Assembly: GCA_900696645.1 (NCBI GenBank)
Contig: CAADGV010000040.1
Coordinates: 1-64,000, forward strand
From: an uncultured Chlorobiota bacterium
GTDB lineage: Bacteria > Bacteroidota > Ignavibacteria > UBA10030 > UBA6906
Direction: 5' to 3'
Length of the DNA: 64,000 nucleotides
The notes beneath the pieces were generated by a model that had not been told where the DNA came from, ran no database searches, and saw nothing but the letters and a program-made list of their open reading frames with translations. Numbering within the stretch: the stretch's first letter is position 1; each line of letters starts with the position of its first letter. This document shows, piece by piece, positions 8,850-16,764 of the stretch. Position numbers and translations under genes: made by a program.

Positions 8850-10201
8850 TGATGAAAACTACCTTGACATTTCTTCGTCTTCTGATACTACTTATCGGAG
8901 TATCGAGTTTTCCTTCAGGCCCTGCTGTGGCGCAATCCAAACAGGAACTGCGGGCTTTGTACGACAGCCTTCGCATCGACACCCGGTCGTTTGACGGTAT
9001 CAAAGAGCGTTGGGTGATTGTAGACCCCATTATCGTCAGGGAAGTTTTCACACAATTGAAGCGACGGGCATCAACGGCGTTGGCTGCCGATTCCATTCTC
9101 AAGCTTATCGACAATGCTGAACAACTTGTCGCCGCCACGTCGGGCAGCGAAGTACAAATCACCAGCAGAAAGCGTTACTACGACGATGAGGTTGAACTGC
9201 TCGAGTTCGAAGCTCAAGACAAGCGTTTAGGCAGCATTCGTGATTACGTTCTCATTCTGGATGCGCTCGGCTACGAAACGTACACGCTGGTCAAGTCCAT
9301 GCGTTACAAAGATCGGTTTGATGCCACACAAGGAAAACGCTACGACATTTATCTCAGCCCCCTGTACTCGAGTATCATGCTCTGGTCCACATCGCCGACG
9401 TTCGAGTGGTGGCGCATTTCGTTGATAGGAAGATTGGGGAATGACTACATCAACCTGCCCTTCTGGTTCAGATCCAGTGTTGTGGCTGCCCTCGAGCTTC
9501 TCTATCTTGATGATGTAACTGTAACCGACAGGAATTACAACAAGTTCAGCATAACCGCGGGAGCGGAAGTAGGCAACAACTTTTCAATCCCGAATCAAAA
9601 CGAACACTCCGCGAATTCAATTTTGAAGAAGCGAAACCTTCAGGGATCCGGGGAGAACTTCTTTCTTCGAGGAACATGGACACCCGAAAAGAGACTTAAT
9701 CTGCTGAGTAACAACCCGACTGAACGCCTCGAACTGACATTCGAGGGATCACTTGCCATCAACGAGAAAACAGAGTATTCGAAGGACGTTGATACCTTCT
9801 ACTCGGTGAGAAACAGCATTCTTCTCATGGCGCAGTTGAAGAATGTCGGGTTGCTTCATTTTGGCGCGGGACTTGCATGGCACGACGTACACCGAATCAC
9901 CCGCATTCTTCGAGGTACGGCATACCCTGGCCGGGTAGAACCTGTTCGGAATAATTTTCTTCCCTTCCTGGAATTCGGCTTGTCACAGGATGGGAAGTTG
10001 CTTCAATTCGACATTACAGCCTCCATCAATCACAACATCGATGACGGGTACGGCTACCTCGGTGTGAGATCAAAGCTGATCTTAAGCAATAAAGTGGGTC
10101 TGGACTTCCGGTACTACAAGGCGTACCGCCCTTCGCGCCTGCCCGCGTGGCAATATGAAAGCTACATCCTTCCTTCTGTAATCATCAGGATAAACTTCTG
10201 A
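8849..10201 (+). CDS. Probable outer-membrane beta-barrel protein, unrecognised
   Basis: About 450 residues from tandem ATG codons at 8849 and 8852; the upstream in-frame extension would only lengthen the signal peptide. The signal peptide ends near PAVAQ. A helical section follows (about 30-110, IKERWVIVDPIIVREVFTQL and AADSILKLIDNAEQL), then a barrel-like region with many Tyr/Trp/Phe strands, ending in SVIIRINF, where the terminal Phe matches outer-membrane proteins. It is the last gene of the five-gene cluster. It shares the overall plan of the preceding protein but no obvious sequence identity. Confidence 0.7.
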   Translation: MMKTTLTFLRLLILLIGVSSFPSGPAVAQSKQELRALYDSLRIDTRSFDGIKERWVIVDPIIVREVFTQLKRRASTALAADSILKLIDNAEQLVAATSGSEVQITSRKRYYDDEVELLEFEAQDKRLGSIRDYVLILDALGYETYTLVKSMRYKDRFDATQGKRYDIYLSPLYSSIMLWSTSPTFEWWRISLIGRLGNDYINLPFWFRSSVVAALELLYLDDVTVTDRNYNKFSITAGAEVGNNFSIPNQNEHSANSILKKRNLQGSGENFFLRGTWTPEKRLNLLSNNPTERLELTFEGSLAINEKTEYSKDVDTFYSVRNSILLMAQLKNVGLLHFGAGLAWHDVHRITRILRGTAYPGRVEPVRNNFLPFLEFGLSQDGKLLQFDITASINHNIDDGYGYLGVRSKLILSNKVGLDFRYYKAYRPSRLPAWQYESYILPSVIIRINF

Positions 10202-10477
10202 CAGATGGCAATGAATGGTTTCCGTATCCGACTCCCCCGATACCGTCATGTACAGCCAAAATCTTGATACACACCGCATTTTTTCCATCTACCGATGCGG
10301 ATTACTCAATATCCATGACTCTCGCGTTTCGCCGGAAGTTGTCGGACTTCCGTTGACATTTGCTCGCAAATACAATATCTTGCGGGCAGTGTTTTACACC
10401 AACCCTGCCTCCCCTGCTGATGCGATTCCAAACGGATCTTCTTGCATATTTCTTAACGCGTGAAGGAGAATTCTCTA
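10202..10477. other. Intergenic region upstream of the TSP3 OmpA gene
   Basis: 276 nt. It holds the candidate promoter at 10353-10381 and the ribosome site AAGGAG at 10463-10468. No protein or RNA gene is supported. Confidence 0.5.
10353..10381 (+). promoter_or_regulatory. Candidate sigma70-like promoter
   Basis: TTGACA (10353-10358), 17 nt, TATCTT (10376-10381). It lies about 95 nt before the start codon of the OmpA/TSP3 gene. The -35 is a perfect match and the -10 is moderate. Confidence 0.4.
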
Positions 10478-12025
10478 ATGATGAAATACTGTACTGCTTT
10501 TGCCATGCTTGTGGTATCCTGCTTTGTCGTGGTACCCGACAGCTATGCCCAAAGCACCGCAGGAAGATGGTCACTTGGATTTCATGGCGGCGCGAACCTT
10601 TGGGTCAACGACATGAACGTGCGCAAAGTTGGCATGGGTGGAGGGATGTATGCCCGCTACGGCCTGTCACCGTTTTTCTCCGTTGGCCTTCAGGGAGGAT
10701 ATGAGGATTTGAAGGCTTATCAAGTGCCGATTTACAAAGAGATTCCAGAAAACTACCTCAAGCTGCGAGCAACCAACCTCGACCTCGTCGGATGGGTTCA
10801 CTTGACTCCGGGGCGCATCATTGCGCCCTATATCTACTTCGGCGCAGGAATGATGGCATACAAACGAAGCAATACACTCAAACACATCCCCGAAAACAAA
10901 TACTACACATCGTTTCACTTTCCGTTAGGAATTGGGTTCGAAGCATTTGTTGGACAGCAGACATCTATTGTGCTTGAGGCGAGCGCTCGCCTTACCGACG
11001 ACAACACAGAACAGCACAAATACAAAGCGCCCGACTGGTACGGAACATTGAGAGCCGGCGTCAATGTGTATTTCGGGAGTAGCGACTCCGATGATGACGA
11101 TAACGACGGGCTTACTAACGCACAAGAAAGAATGTTGGGTACAGACCCTGACAATCCTGACACTGACGGCGATGGGCTGAAAGACGGTGAAGAAGTCCGC
11201 CGATACAAAACCGATCCGCTCAACCCTGATACCGATGGGGACGGCCTGAATGATGGAGATGAAGTGGTGAAATACCGAACCGATCCGACGTTGTGGGATA
11301 CCGACGGCGACGGACTAAGCGATGGTGACGAGGTATTGAAGTACGGAACTGATCCCCTTAGAATTGACACTGATGGCGACACACTCTCTGACGGAGATGA
11401 GGTACTGAGATACAATACTGATCCGCTCAAGGTTGATACCGATGGTGACGGCCTTTCCGATTGGGAAGAGGTTCGTATTCACAAAACCGATCCCAACAAT
11501 CCCGACACCGACGGCGACGGCCTGCTCGACGGCGAAGAGGTGCGGCGATATCAAACCGACCCGACGAGAGCCGACACGGATCGCGGAGGTGTAAGTGACG
11601 GTGCTGAAGTATTGCGCGGAACGAACCCGCTTGACCCGCGTGATGACGGGAAGACACCGCCGCCCGAGAAGTTGATGGAGGGTGGAACTCCGGTCACACT
11701 TCAGGGGCTCAATTTCGTTTCTGGAAGTGCGCGACTCCTCAAGAACGCGGAACAAACATTGGAACGTGCATACAACGCCCTTGTTGCCGACCCGACACTT
11801 CGAGTTCAAATAGTCGGCTATTCGGATAATGTCGGATCGGCATCGGCGAACAACAGGCTTTCCTTGCAACGGGCCGAAGCCGCAAAAGCGTGGCTCGTAA
11901 AAAAGGGAATTGACCCGTCACGTCTCGAAACTGTTGGCAGAGGGATGAACGACCCCGTTGATACGAACGAAACAGCAGTTGGACGAGCAAACAACCGTCG
12001 GGTTGAGTTCAATGTTGTAAGGTAG
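10478..12025 (+). CDS. OmpA-family protein with thrombospondin type 3 repeats
   Basis: About 515 residues. The start at 10478 is chosen because AAGGAG lies nine nt upstream; a GTG at 10460 is also in frame. Domains in order are: signal peptide to DSYAQ; a small outer-membrane barrel (about 25-200); about eight 23-residue acidic repeats of the pattern DTDGDGLxDGxEV with a TDP turn (about 205-390), the calcium-binding TSP3 type; and a C-terminal OmpA domain (about 405-515) with IVGYSDNVGS and a GRANNRRVEF motif for peptidoglycan binding. It links outer membrane to cell wall through a stiff calcium-dependent rod. Its barrel resembles that of the OmpA protein at 16765-17940, which has a coiled-coil linker instead. 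Confidence 0.9.
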   Translation: MMKYCTAFAMLVVSCFVVVPDSYAQSTAGRWSLGFHGGANLWVNDMNVRKVGMGGGMYARYGLSPFFSVGLQGGYEDLKAYQVPIYKEIPENYLKLRATNLDLVGWVHLTPGRIIAPYIYFGAGMMAYKRSNTLKHIPENKYYTSFHFPLGIGFEAFVGQQTSIVLEASARLTDDNTEQHKYKAPDWYGTLRAGVNVYFGSSDSDDDDNDGLTNAQERMLGTDPDNPDTDGDGLKDGEEVRRYKTDPLNPDTDGDGLNDGDEVVKYRTDPTLWDTDGDGLSDGDEVLKYGTDPLRIDTDGDTLSDGDEVLRYNTDPLKVDTDGDGLSDWEEVRIHKTDPNNPDTDGDGLLDGEEVRRYQTDPTRADTDRGGVSDGAEVLRGTNPLDPRDDGKTPPPEKLMEGGTPVTLQGLNFVSGSARLLKNAEQTLERAYNALVADPTLRVQIVGYSDNVGSASANNRLSLQRAEAAKAWLVKKGIDPSRLETVGRGMNDPVDTNETAVGRANNRRVEFNVVR

Positions 12026-12050
12026 CGCATCAACAGATCAAGGAAGTTGG

Positions 12051-12087
12051 ATCCCGCTCTTGCAATCGCAGGGGCGGGATTTCTTTT
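12051..12087 (+). terminator. Rho-independent-type terminator
   Basis: The stem ATCCCGC (12051-12057) pairs with GCGGGAT (12074-12080) across a 16-nt loop and is followed by TTCTTTT. It lies 26 nt after the OmpA stop codon. Confidence 0.6.
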
Positions 12088-12159
12088 GGGTGCCGGGCAT
12101 TCAGCCTTTGGTAGCGTAACGAATTGCAAACTGTAACACTAACCCGCATTCCAGAGAAA

Positions 12160-12188
12160 TTGAAAATAAGGAGAGAATTGGTTAGATT
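12160..12188 (+). promoter_or_regulatory. Sigma70-like promoter of tRNA-Arg(ACG)
   Basis: TTGAAA (12160-12165), 17 nt, TAGATT (12183-12188), ending 15 nt before the tRNA. It has the same spacing and -10 as the tRNA-Gln promoter at 4963-4991. Confidence 0.55.
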
Positions 12189-12203
12189 GGCTGTGCATTT
12201 TTT

Positions 12204-12277
12204 GCGGCCGTAGCTCAACTGGATAGAGCACCAGCCTACGAAGCTGGGGGTTAGGGGTTCGACTCCCTTCGGCCGCA
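12204..12277 (+). tRNA. tRNA-Arg (ACG)
   Basis: A 74-nt cloverleaf. The acceptor GCGGCCG pairs with CGGCCGC, and the discriminator is A. The anticodon stem CCAGC/GCTGG encloses CTACGAA (anticodon ACG). A34 of this tRNA is the known substrate of TadA, whose gene is at 35271-35750. Confidence 0.95.
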
Positions 12278-12291
12278 CAGAAAGTAGAGAG

Positions 12292-13248
12292 TCACTTCCC
12301 CAATTCCTTCTTTACAAGGGCGCTTGCGCCAAGAACTGCCGCATTTTCCGTCAGTCCCGATGGTAGCAATTTCACTTTATTCTTGAAGATGTTCAACATG
12401 TTCATCTCCATGTAGCGGCTGGTCGGCTGAAAAATGAACTCGCCTGCTTTCGCCAAACCCCCAAAAAGAAAAATTGCCTCCGGACTGGTGTGCGCGACAG
12501 TATCAGCAAGTTTCAACCCCAGTATTCTCCCCGTCATGTCAAACGCTTCCAAGGCGATCACATCACCTTGTGCGGCCGCGTCCGTAACCATAACAGCCGT
12601 CAAATCCGCATAGCTGACTGACCGCAATATACTGGGAGTTGTTGTTTCTGAAAGAAGCTCAAACACTGTGCGCTTGATGCCCGAAGCCGAGGCATACGTC
12701 TCGAGGCATCCCCTTCTCCCGCAGCCACACTGCCTGCCGTGCGGATCAACGATTGTGTGTCCGATTTCGCCCGCAAATCCGTCATGACCGTACACGAGTT
12801 CACCATTCACTACAATGCCGCTTCCCAAACCGGTTCCAAGCGTGATCACAATAAAGTCCCGCATACCCTGCGCACCGCCATAGATCATTTCGCCCATTGC
12901 TGCAGCATTAGCGTCATTCGTCAGCACAACCGGAATGGAATAGTGTTGTTTCATGAGATCGACAAGAGGAACGATTCCGCGCCACCTGAGATTCGGCGCA
13001 AACTCAATCGAACCATGATAGTAGTTGCCGTTGGGCGCACCAATACCGATTCCTTCAAGAATGAGTGAACCCTCAATGTGTCCAACTTGTGCTTCAATCT
13101 CCCGATGGAGTTCCCTCACAAATTCTTTCGGGTCGGCGTAATCGGCTGTAGACAATGAAGACTGAGAAAGGCAACTTCCTTCTTCATCGACAATTCCAAC
13201 GAGAGTGTTGGTTCCGCCGATATCAATTCCGGCTGTGCAGTTTTTCAT
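12292..13248 (-). CDS. ROK-family sugar kinase (glucokinase-like)
   Basis: 318 residues. It has the N-terminal ATP loop GIDIGGTNTLVGIV, sugar-binding LTNDANAAAMGE with the catalytic Asp, the second phosphate loop TLGTGLGSGIV, the EIGH motif (GEIGHTIV) and the ROK zinc site CGCGRRGCLE. There is no DNA-binding domain, so it is a kinase rather than a repressor. Glucose is the most likely substrate; other hexoses or ManNAc are possible. It is transcribed away from the adjacent tRNA-Arg and ends 14 nt from it. Full length. Confidence 0.88.
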   Translation of the reverse strand: MKNCTAGIDIGGTNTLVGIVDEEGSCLSQSSLSTADYADPKEFVRELHREIEAQVGHIEGSLILEGIGIGAPNGNYYHGSIEFAPNLRWRGIVPLVDLMKQHYSIPVVLTNDANAAAMGEMIYGGAQGMRDFIVITLGTGLGSGIVVNGELVYGHDGFAGEIGHTIVDPHGRQCGCGRRGCLETYASASGIKRTVFELLSETTTPSILRSVSYADLTAVMVTDAAAQGDVIALEAFDMTGRILGLKLADTVAHTSPEAIFLFGGLAKAGEFIFQPTSRYMEMNMLNIFKNKVKLLPSGLTENAAVLGASALVKKELGK

Positions 13249-13667
13249 AAGAGTGAATGGAGGGAGGTATTGTGATTAACAGGCTGAATCAATGAGTACA
13301 GTGTCCACAAAAAAGGTAAGGATTTATCCTGCGATTTTCCTCACTTGGAAAGCAAAGCGGCTCCCATTGACTCTCTGCTGCTGGAGAAACTCTTCCCGGA
13401 AGAACCTGTGAATTCTTCGTTGTATGAACGAATGACTGGTAAAATGCTATGAACAGACGCAATCCGATGCTGAAGAGAGAACTCAATGAGAGAAATCGCA
13501 TAGACGAGAATTTCAACGACGGATTGAATCTCATCTGCGATGACGGCGTGTATGAAGCAGCAGGTGGGATTCGGCAAGGGAGTTTTCGGATAGAGGTTAC
13601 GGTGCCTATTCCCAAACAATCCTTGGCAACTGCCATTGATGCAATTGCCGTGACTGAATTCGACCCT
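13249..13667. other. 419-nt gap with no recognised feature
   Basis: It lies between the M48 protease gene and the ROK kinase gene. Both strands contain short open frames (for example 13341-13619 minus and 13449-13733 plus), but none has a ribosome site or a family-like composition. It could be decayed sequence. Confidence 0.45.
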
Positions 13668-14492
13668 CTAACTGGGCTTCTTGTAATATCGCAATGCTTC
13701 CGGAAGATACTCGCGTATGCCGGCGATGCGTGATTCGTCTGACGGGTGTGTACTCATAAATTCCGGCGGCGCTGAGCGGTTACTTTGTTGCGCCATGCGC
13801 TGCCAGAACCTCAACGCCTCGTTGGGGTCGTATCCCGCCATTGCCATGAAAATCAATCCAAGATGATCTGCTTCTCGTTCCTGCACCCGGCTGAACGGAA
13901 GAAGCGCCCCGTACGTAACGCCGACACCGAAGACTGTCATCCAAAGTTGTTGTGTTTCCTGAGGCTTCTGGGAAAGTGCTTGGGAAAGCGCTGCACCTCC
14001 AAGTTGGGCAAGCAACCCCTGGCTCATCCGCTCATCACCATGCTCGGCAACTGCATGGGCGATCTCATGTCCCATCACAACCGCGAGGCCGATTTCGTTG
14101 TTTGTGATCAGCAAGATGCCGGTATATACGGCAACCCTTCCGCCAGGCATACACCACGCATTTGCTTCTTTATTATCGATGAGGTTGAACTCCCAACCGT
14201 ATCCGCTTAAGGCGAGATTATTCTGGCGAAAATATTGCTCGACCGCAGACTGGATTCTCCTGCCGACGTTTTTCACCATTACCGTCCGGCTATCCCCGGC
14301 GGGAACAACTGCATTATCCTTGAGAAATTCGTCGTACTGCTGGTTGCCCATAGAGAGCATCTCCGCGCTGGAGATCAGGCTCAGTTGTTGTCGTCCTGTG
14401 ACCGGCACTGTGCTGCACGCACTCAACAGGAAGGAGTTGACGATCAGCAGTCCCGCAACCGAGGCAACACGCATCCGCCTAATTATTACCAT
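13668..14492 (-). CDS. M48-family metalloprotease lipoprotein
   Basis: 274 residues. The signal peptide ends in a lipobox (LLSACS), predicting a lipid-anchored envelope protein. PVTGRQQLSLIS follows, as in LoiP/YcaL and BepA-type proteases. The zinc site is HEIAHAVAEH (HExxH) and the third ligand lies in EREADHLG; MAMAGYDPNEAL follows. This group degrades misassembled outer-membrane proteins in the periplasm, which fits a neighbourhood full of outer-membrane proteins. The start has GGAGG upstream of the ATG at 14492. Full length. Confidence 0.9.
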   Translation of the reverse strand: MVIIRRMRVASVAGLLIVNSFLLSACSTVPVTGRQQLSLISSAEMLSMGNQQYDEFLKDNAVVPAGDSRTVMVKNVGRRIQSAVEQYFRQNNLALSGYGWEFNLIDNKEANAWCMPGGRVAVYTGILLITNNEIGLAVVMGHEIAHAVAEHGDERMSQGLLAQLGGAALSQALSQKPQETQQLWMTVFGVGVTYGALLPFSRVQEREADHLGLIFMAMAGYDPNEALRFWQRMAQQSNRSAPPEFMSTHPSDESRIAGIREYLPEALRYYKKPS

Positions 14493-14561
14493 TGCAATTT
14501 CCTCCCATGCAATCGAGAATTTGTGATATAGAACTTCTTTGTAACTTCTGAACCATGATAC

Positions 14562-14596
14562 AGAGGAGGGGCCAGCAACCCGCCCCTCCTCTTTTT
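14562..14596 (+). terminator. Strong 11-bp hairpin with T-run
   Basis: AGAGGAGGGGC (14562-14572) pairs perfectly with GCCCCTCCTCT (14582-14592) around a 9-nt loop; TTTT follows on the plus strand. The flanking genes are both minus-strand, and on that strand the T-run is on the wrong side. It may still end transcription of the FN3 lipoprotein gene, whose stop is 60 nt upstream on that strand. The stem is certain; the direction is uncertain. Confidence 0.5.
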
Positions 14597-14652
14597 CACC
14601 CGCCTCTCCCTTCTGTTTATAAGGGCAACTTGAAGCTGAGAAAGCGCAGGTA

Positions 14653-15513
14653 TCAATTGTTCAGCGTTGAAAGGCCGACGACGATTGGTTTAGCCCAATG
14701 ACCGCCGCCGGAATTGTACGCAACCGTAATATTCACGAAGCGTTTGTTGTTCGCCGGATCCACCTGAACTCCGGGAGGCTCTACTCTGAACTTCGCATAG
14801 TTGCCGTCCTGGGTAATCGCAAAATAGACCTTGCTCGACACAATTGGCAGCCCGGGTGTTGAACGAAACGATGAGACATCCGGAATAACGACAAAGTCAT
14901 CAAAACTTGAAGCGTTTGTCTCTACAAACATCGTACGGCGCCAGCCGGCGGTGGGAACATAATCATTCGGGCTTTTCAGCAGCGGTGTGGCACCCGAACG
15001 GCCATCTATCCAAAGATCGATGGTATTCTGGTTGGCGAGTGTGAAATTGTATCGCTGTCCCGCCTGGAACTGAAGACCCGAGGCCTCGCTCGATTCATAT
15101 TCATACAGACTCTGAAAACCGTAGCGAACCGACGGTCCCCATTGGAGTGTCACTGCTTCACTCAATGAGCCGTTGGTTTTCAATGTTTGAATTGTGAATG
15201 TGTAGGTTCCGCCATTAATAAGATTAAAGACGGTATATGTACTTGCGGATGATGATGTATTCATGCTATCGATTGTGCTTGAACCACTCTTCGTCAAGAT
15301 CCGGTAACCTGCGAAATCGCTCGATCCGGCAAAGCTCGAAGCAGTCCAAGTGAGGAACACCCTTGCGTCACCGGAAGCCGCCCTGAAATTTGTCGGCGGC
15401 GCCAGATCCGATGGAGTGAGAACATCCCCATCCTTGTTGCATCCCGAGAGGCTGAAGAGGCCGAAAGCCCCTATAAAAACCAATAGAATCCCGCTACTGA
15501 TGTATCGTATCAT
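14653..15513 (-). CDS. Lipoprotein with a fibronectin type III domain
   Basis: 286 residues. The signal peptide has the lipobox LSGC, then a fibronectin type III domain (about residues 38-125: APPTNFRAASGDARVFLTW, SDFAGYRI, YTVFNLINGGTYTFTI). A C-terminal region of ~150 residues was not recognised. It is an envelope lipoprotein, perhaps surface-exposed. One copy of the repeated 35-bp promoter element and a -10-like TACCTT lie upstream at 15619-15680, giving a ~100-nt leader, so it probably belongs to that regulon. Confidence 0.8.
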   Translation of the reverse strand: MIRYISSGILLVFIGAFGLFSLSGCNKDGDVLTPSDLAPPTNFRAASGDARVFLTWTASSFAGSSDFAGYRILTKSGSSTIDSMNTSSSASTYTVFNLINGGTYTFTIQTLKTNGSLSEAVTLQWGPSVRYGFQSLYEYESSEASGLQFQAGQRYNFTLANQNTIDLWIDGRSGATPLLKSPNDYVPTAGWRRTMFVETNASSFDDFVVIPDVSSFRSTPGLPIVSSKVYFAITQDGNYAKFRVEPPGVQVDPANNKRFVNITVAYNSGGGHWAKPIVVGLSTLNN

Positions 15514-15618
15514 GTCTTGATCCCTTTATATGATTGAAATAGAACTTGAATTAGTACATCCTCTGTTTGCAGTCGGTGTTGTCGGAACAATGTCCCATTG
15601 CATGTTATAATCTATCTA

Positions 15619-15680
15619 AAGGTAACAGAGGATGCACCGCAAAGAAATCGACCGAAGGGATGAAAGAGTAGCTAATCCTT
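15619..15680 (-). promoter_or_regulatory. Repeated promoter element, copy A
   Basis: The 35-bp element occupies 15646-15680 (minus strand AAGGATTAGCTACTCTTTCA, then TCCCTTCGGTCGATT). The segment CTCTTTCA is followed by exactly 36 nt and a -10-like TACCTT (15619-15624). It precedes the FN3 lipoprotein gene. Confidence 0.7.
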
Positions 15681-15749
15681 CTTGAGGCAACTCTGTGATC
15701 GGAGAGCAACTTGACTTTGCCGCGTCACACCTGTCACACACTCAGAAGA

Positions 15750-15941
15750 TCACCTGCCTATGTGTACGTTCCCCAGAGAATTAAACAATCCAAACACATT
15801 CAACAGCCACAACACCACCCCGATGATTACAACGACGTTCAGAATTTTCTTAATCGTGACCTGCATCGGAATGTAGCTGTTGATTAACCACAGGATAACG
15901 CCAACCACAATGAGAATGACAACTACTTGAAGTAACGGCAT
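15750..15941 (-). CDS. Thivi_2564-type small membrane protein
   Basis: 63 residues from the ATG at 15941, fixed by an AAGGAGGT ribosome site five nt upstream; a longer in-frame start is not needed. There are two hydrophobic helices (LLQVVVILIVVGVILWLINS and ILNVVVIIGVVLWLLNVFG) separated by YIPMQVTIKK. The pattern matches the small Thivi_2564-family membrane proteins, whose function is unknown. It sits among stress and envelope genes, but no copy of the shared promoter element was found directly upstream. Confidence 0.75.
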   Translation of the reverse strand: MPLLQVVVILIVVGVILWLINSYIPMQVTIKKILNVVVIIGVVLWLLNVFGLFNSLGNVHIGR

Positions 15942-16119
15942 ATTGACCTCCTTGTTTGTTAGGTGTTTTTTTACCCCCGACATCGTGATGCGCTACCCGA
16001 GTACATAAAAGTGGCGCTTGTGAACTCCATTAGAGTGAGAAACCCACTTATGCGCTGATCAAAAAAACGTGTCCTCCTTTCGACGGGAAGAAACAACGTC
16101 AATTCCAGGCCGCATACCA

Positions 16120-16680
16120 TCAGAGATTAAAAAGGAAGCCTGCCGTAACGATATAGAAATTGCTGTTTACGCCATCGCTGCCCGGCAATCTGCTGAAATC
16201 ATAATTCAGGAAAACATATCTGATATCACCGACGACTTTGGCAAATGAACCTACCGGAAATTCAGCACCTCCACCGAAATGCCATCCGAATTCTTGTTTT
16301 GACTCGCTGGCAATCGAGGATGGCCCCCCAAGAAACCCGGAAGGAAAGTTGTATTGGATGGACGTACTGTACCATCCTGCACCGATTGCTCCATACACGA
16401 AAGGGATCGGATACACCAACCCCGTCACCATCACCGGCCAACTCTTCAACCTCGCGCTTCCGCCACCGTACTCTTCTTCGCGGTAGTTGATGGACGCCTC
16501 AATTCCAAGCAAGTCGGTAAGTTTGAGCCGCAATGCAGCACCGCCCATCAGTTTCACACCATCAAGCTCCTGTACCTTGTAGATACCGAGCTGAGGCCCA
16601 AACCCAATGTCAATCTGAGCCACAGCAGGTATCGAAGCAAAAAAGATCAGAAGCAATATCAAAACAACGCGCGTTGCCAT
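16120..16680 (-). CDS. Outer-membrane beta-barrel protein, porin-like
   Basis: 186 residues with a signal peptide to IPAVAQ. Alternating strands form a small eight-stranded-type barrel (GFGPQLGIYKVQELDG, LGIEASINYREEEYGGG, WHFGGGAEFPVG) and the protein ends FYIVTAGFLFNL with a terminal aromatic strand. It is a generic 'outer membrane beta-barrel' protein of unknown ligand. The upstream OmpA gene ends 84 nt away on the same strand, so read-through from that promoter is possible. Confidence 0.75.
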   Translation of the reverse strand: MATRVVLILLLIFFASIPAVAQIDIGFGPQLGIYKVQELDGVKLMGGAALRLKLTDLLGIEASINYREEEYGGGSARLKSWPVMVTGLVYPIPFVYGAIGAGWYSTSIQYNFPSGFLGGPSSIASESKQEFGWHFGGGAEFPVGSFAKVVGDIRYVFLNYDFSRLPGSDGVNSNFYIVTAGFLFNL

Positions 16681-16764
16681 TCCATTGTCCTCGATAAGTT
16701 ATTCCATTTTGCAGAGAGTTGTTTATGCAACTCATTTGTGAATGTCATCTGAGCCGCTTCACGC

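Noticed and set aside
13341-13733. Short frames on both strands between the ROK and M48 genes
   Set aside because: No ribosome sites and no recognisable domains; neither strand is preferred.
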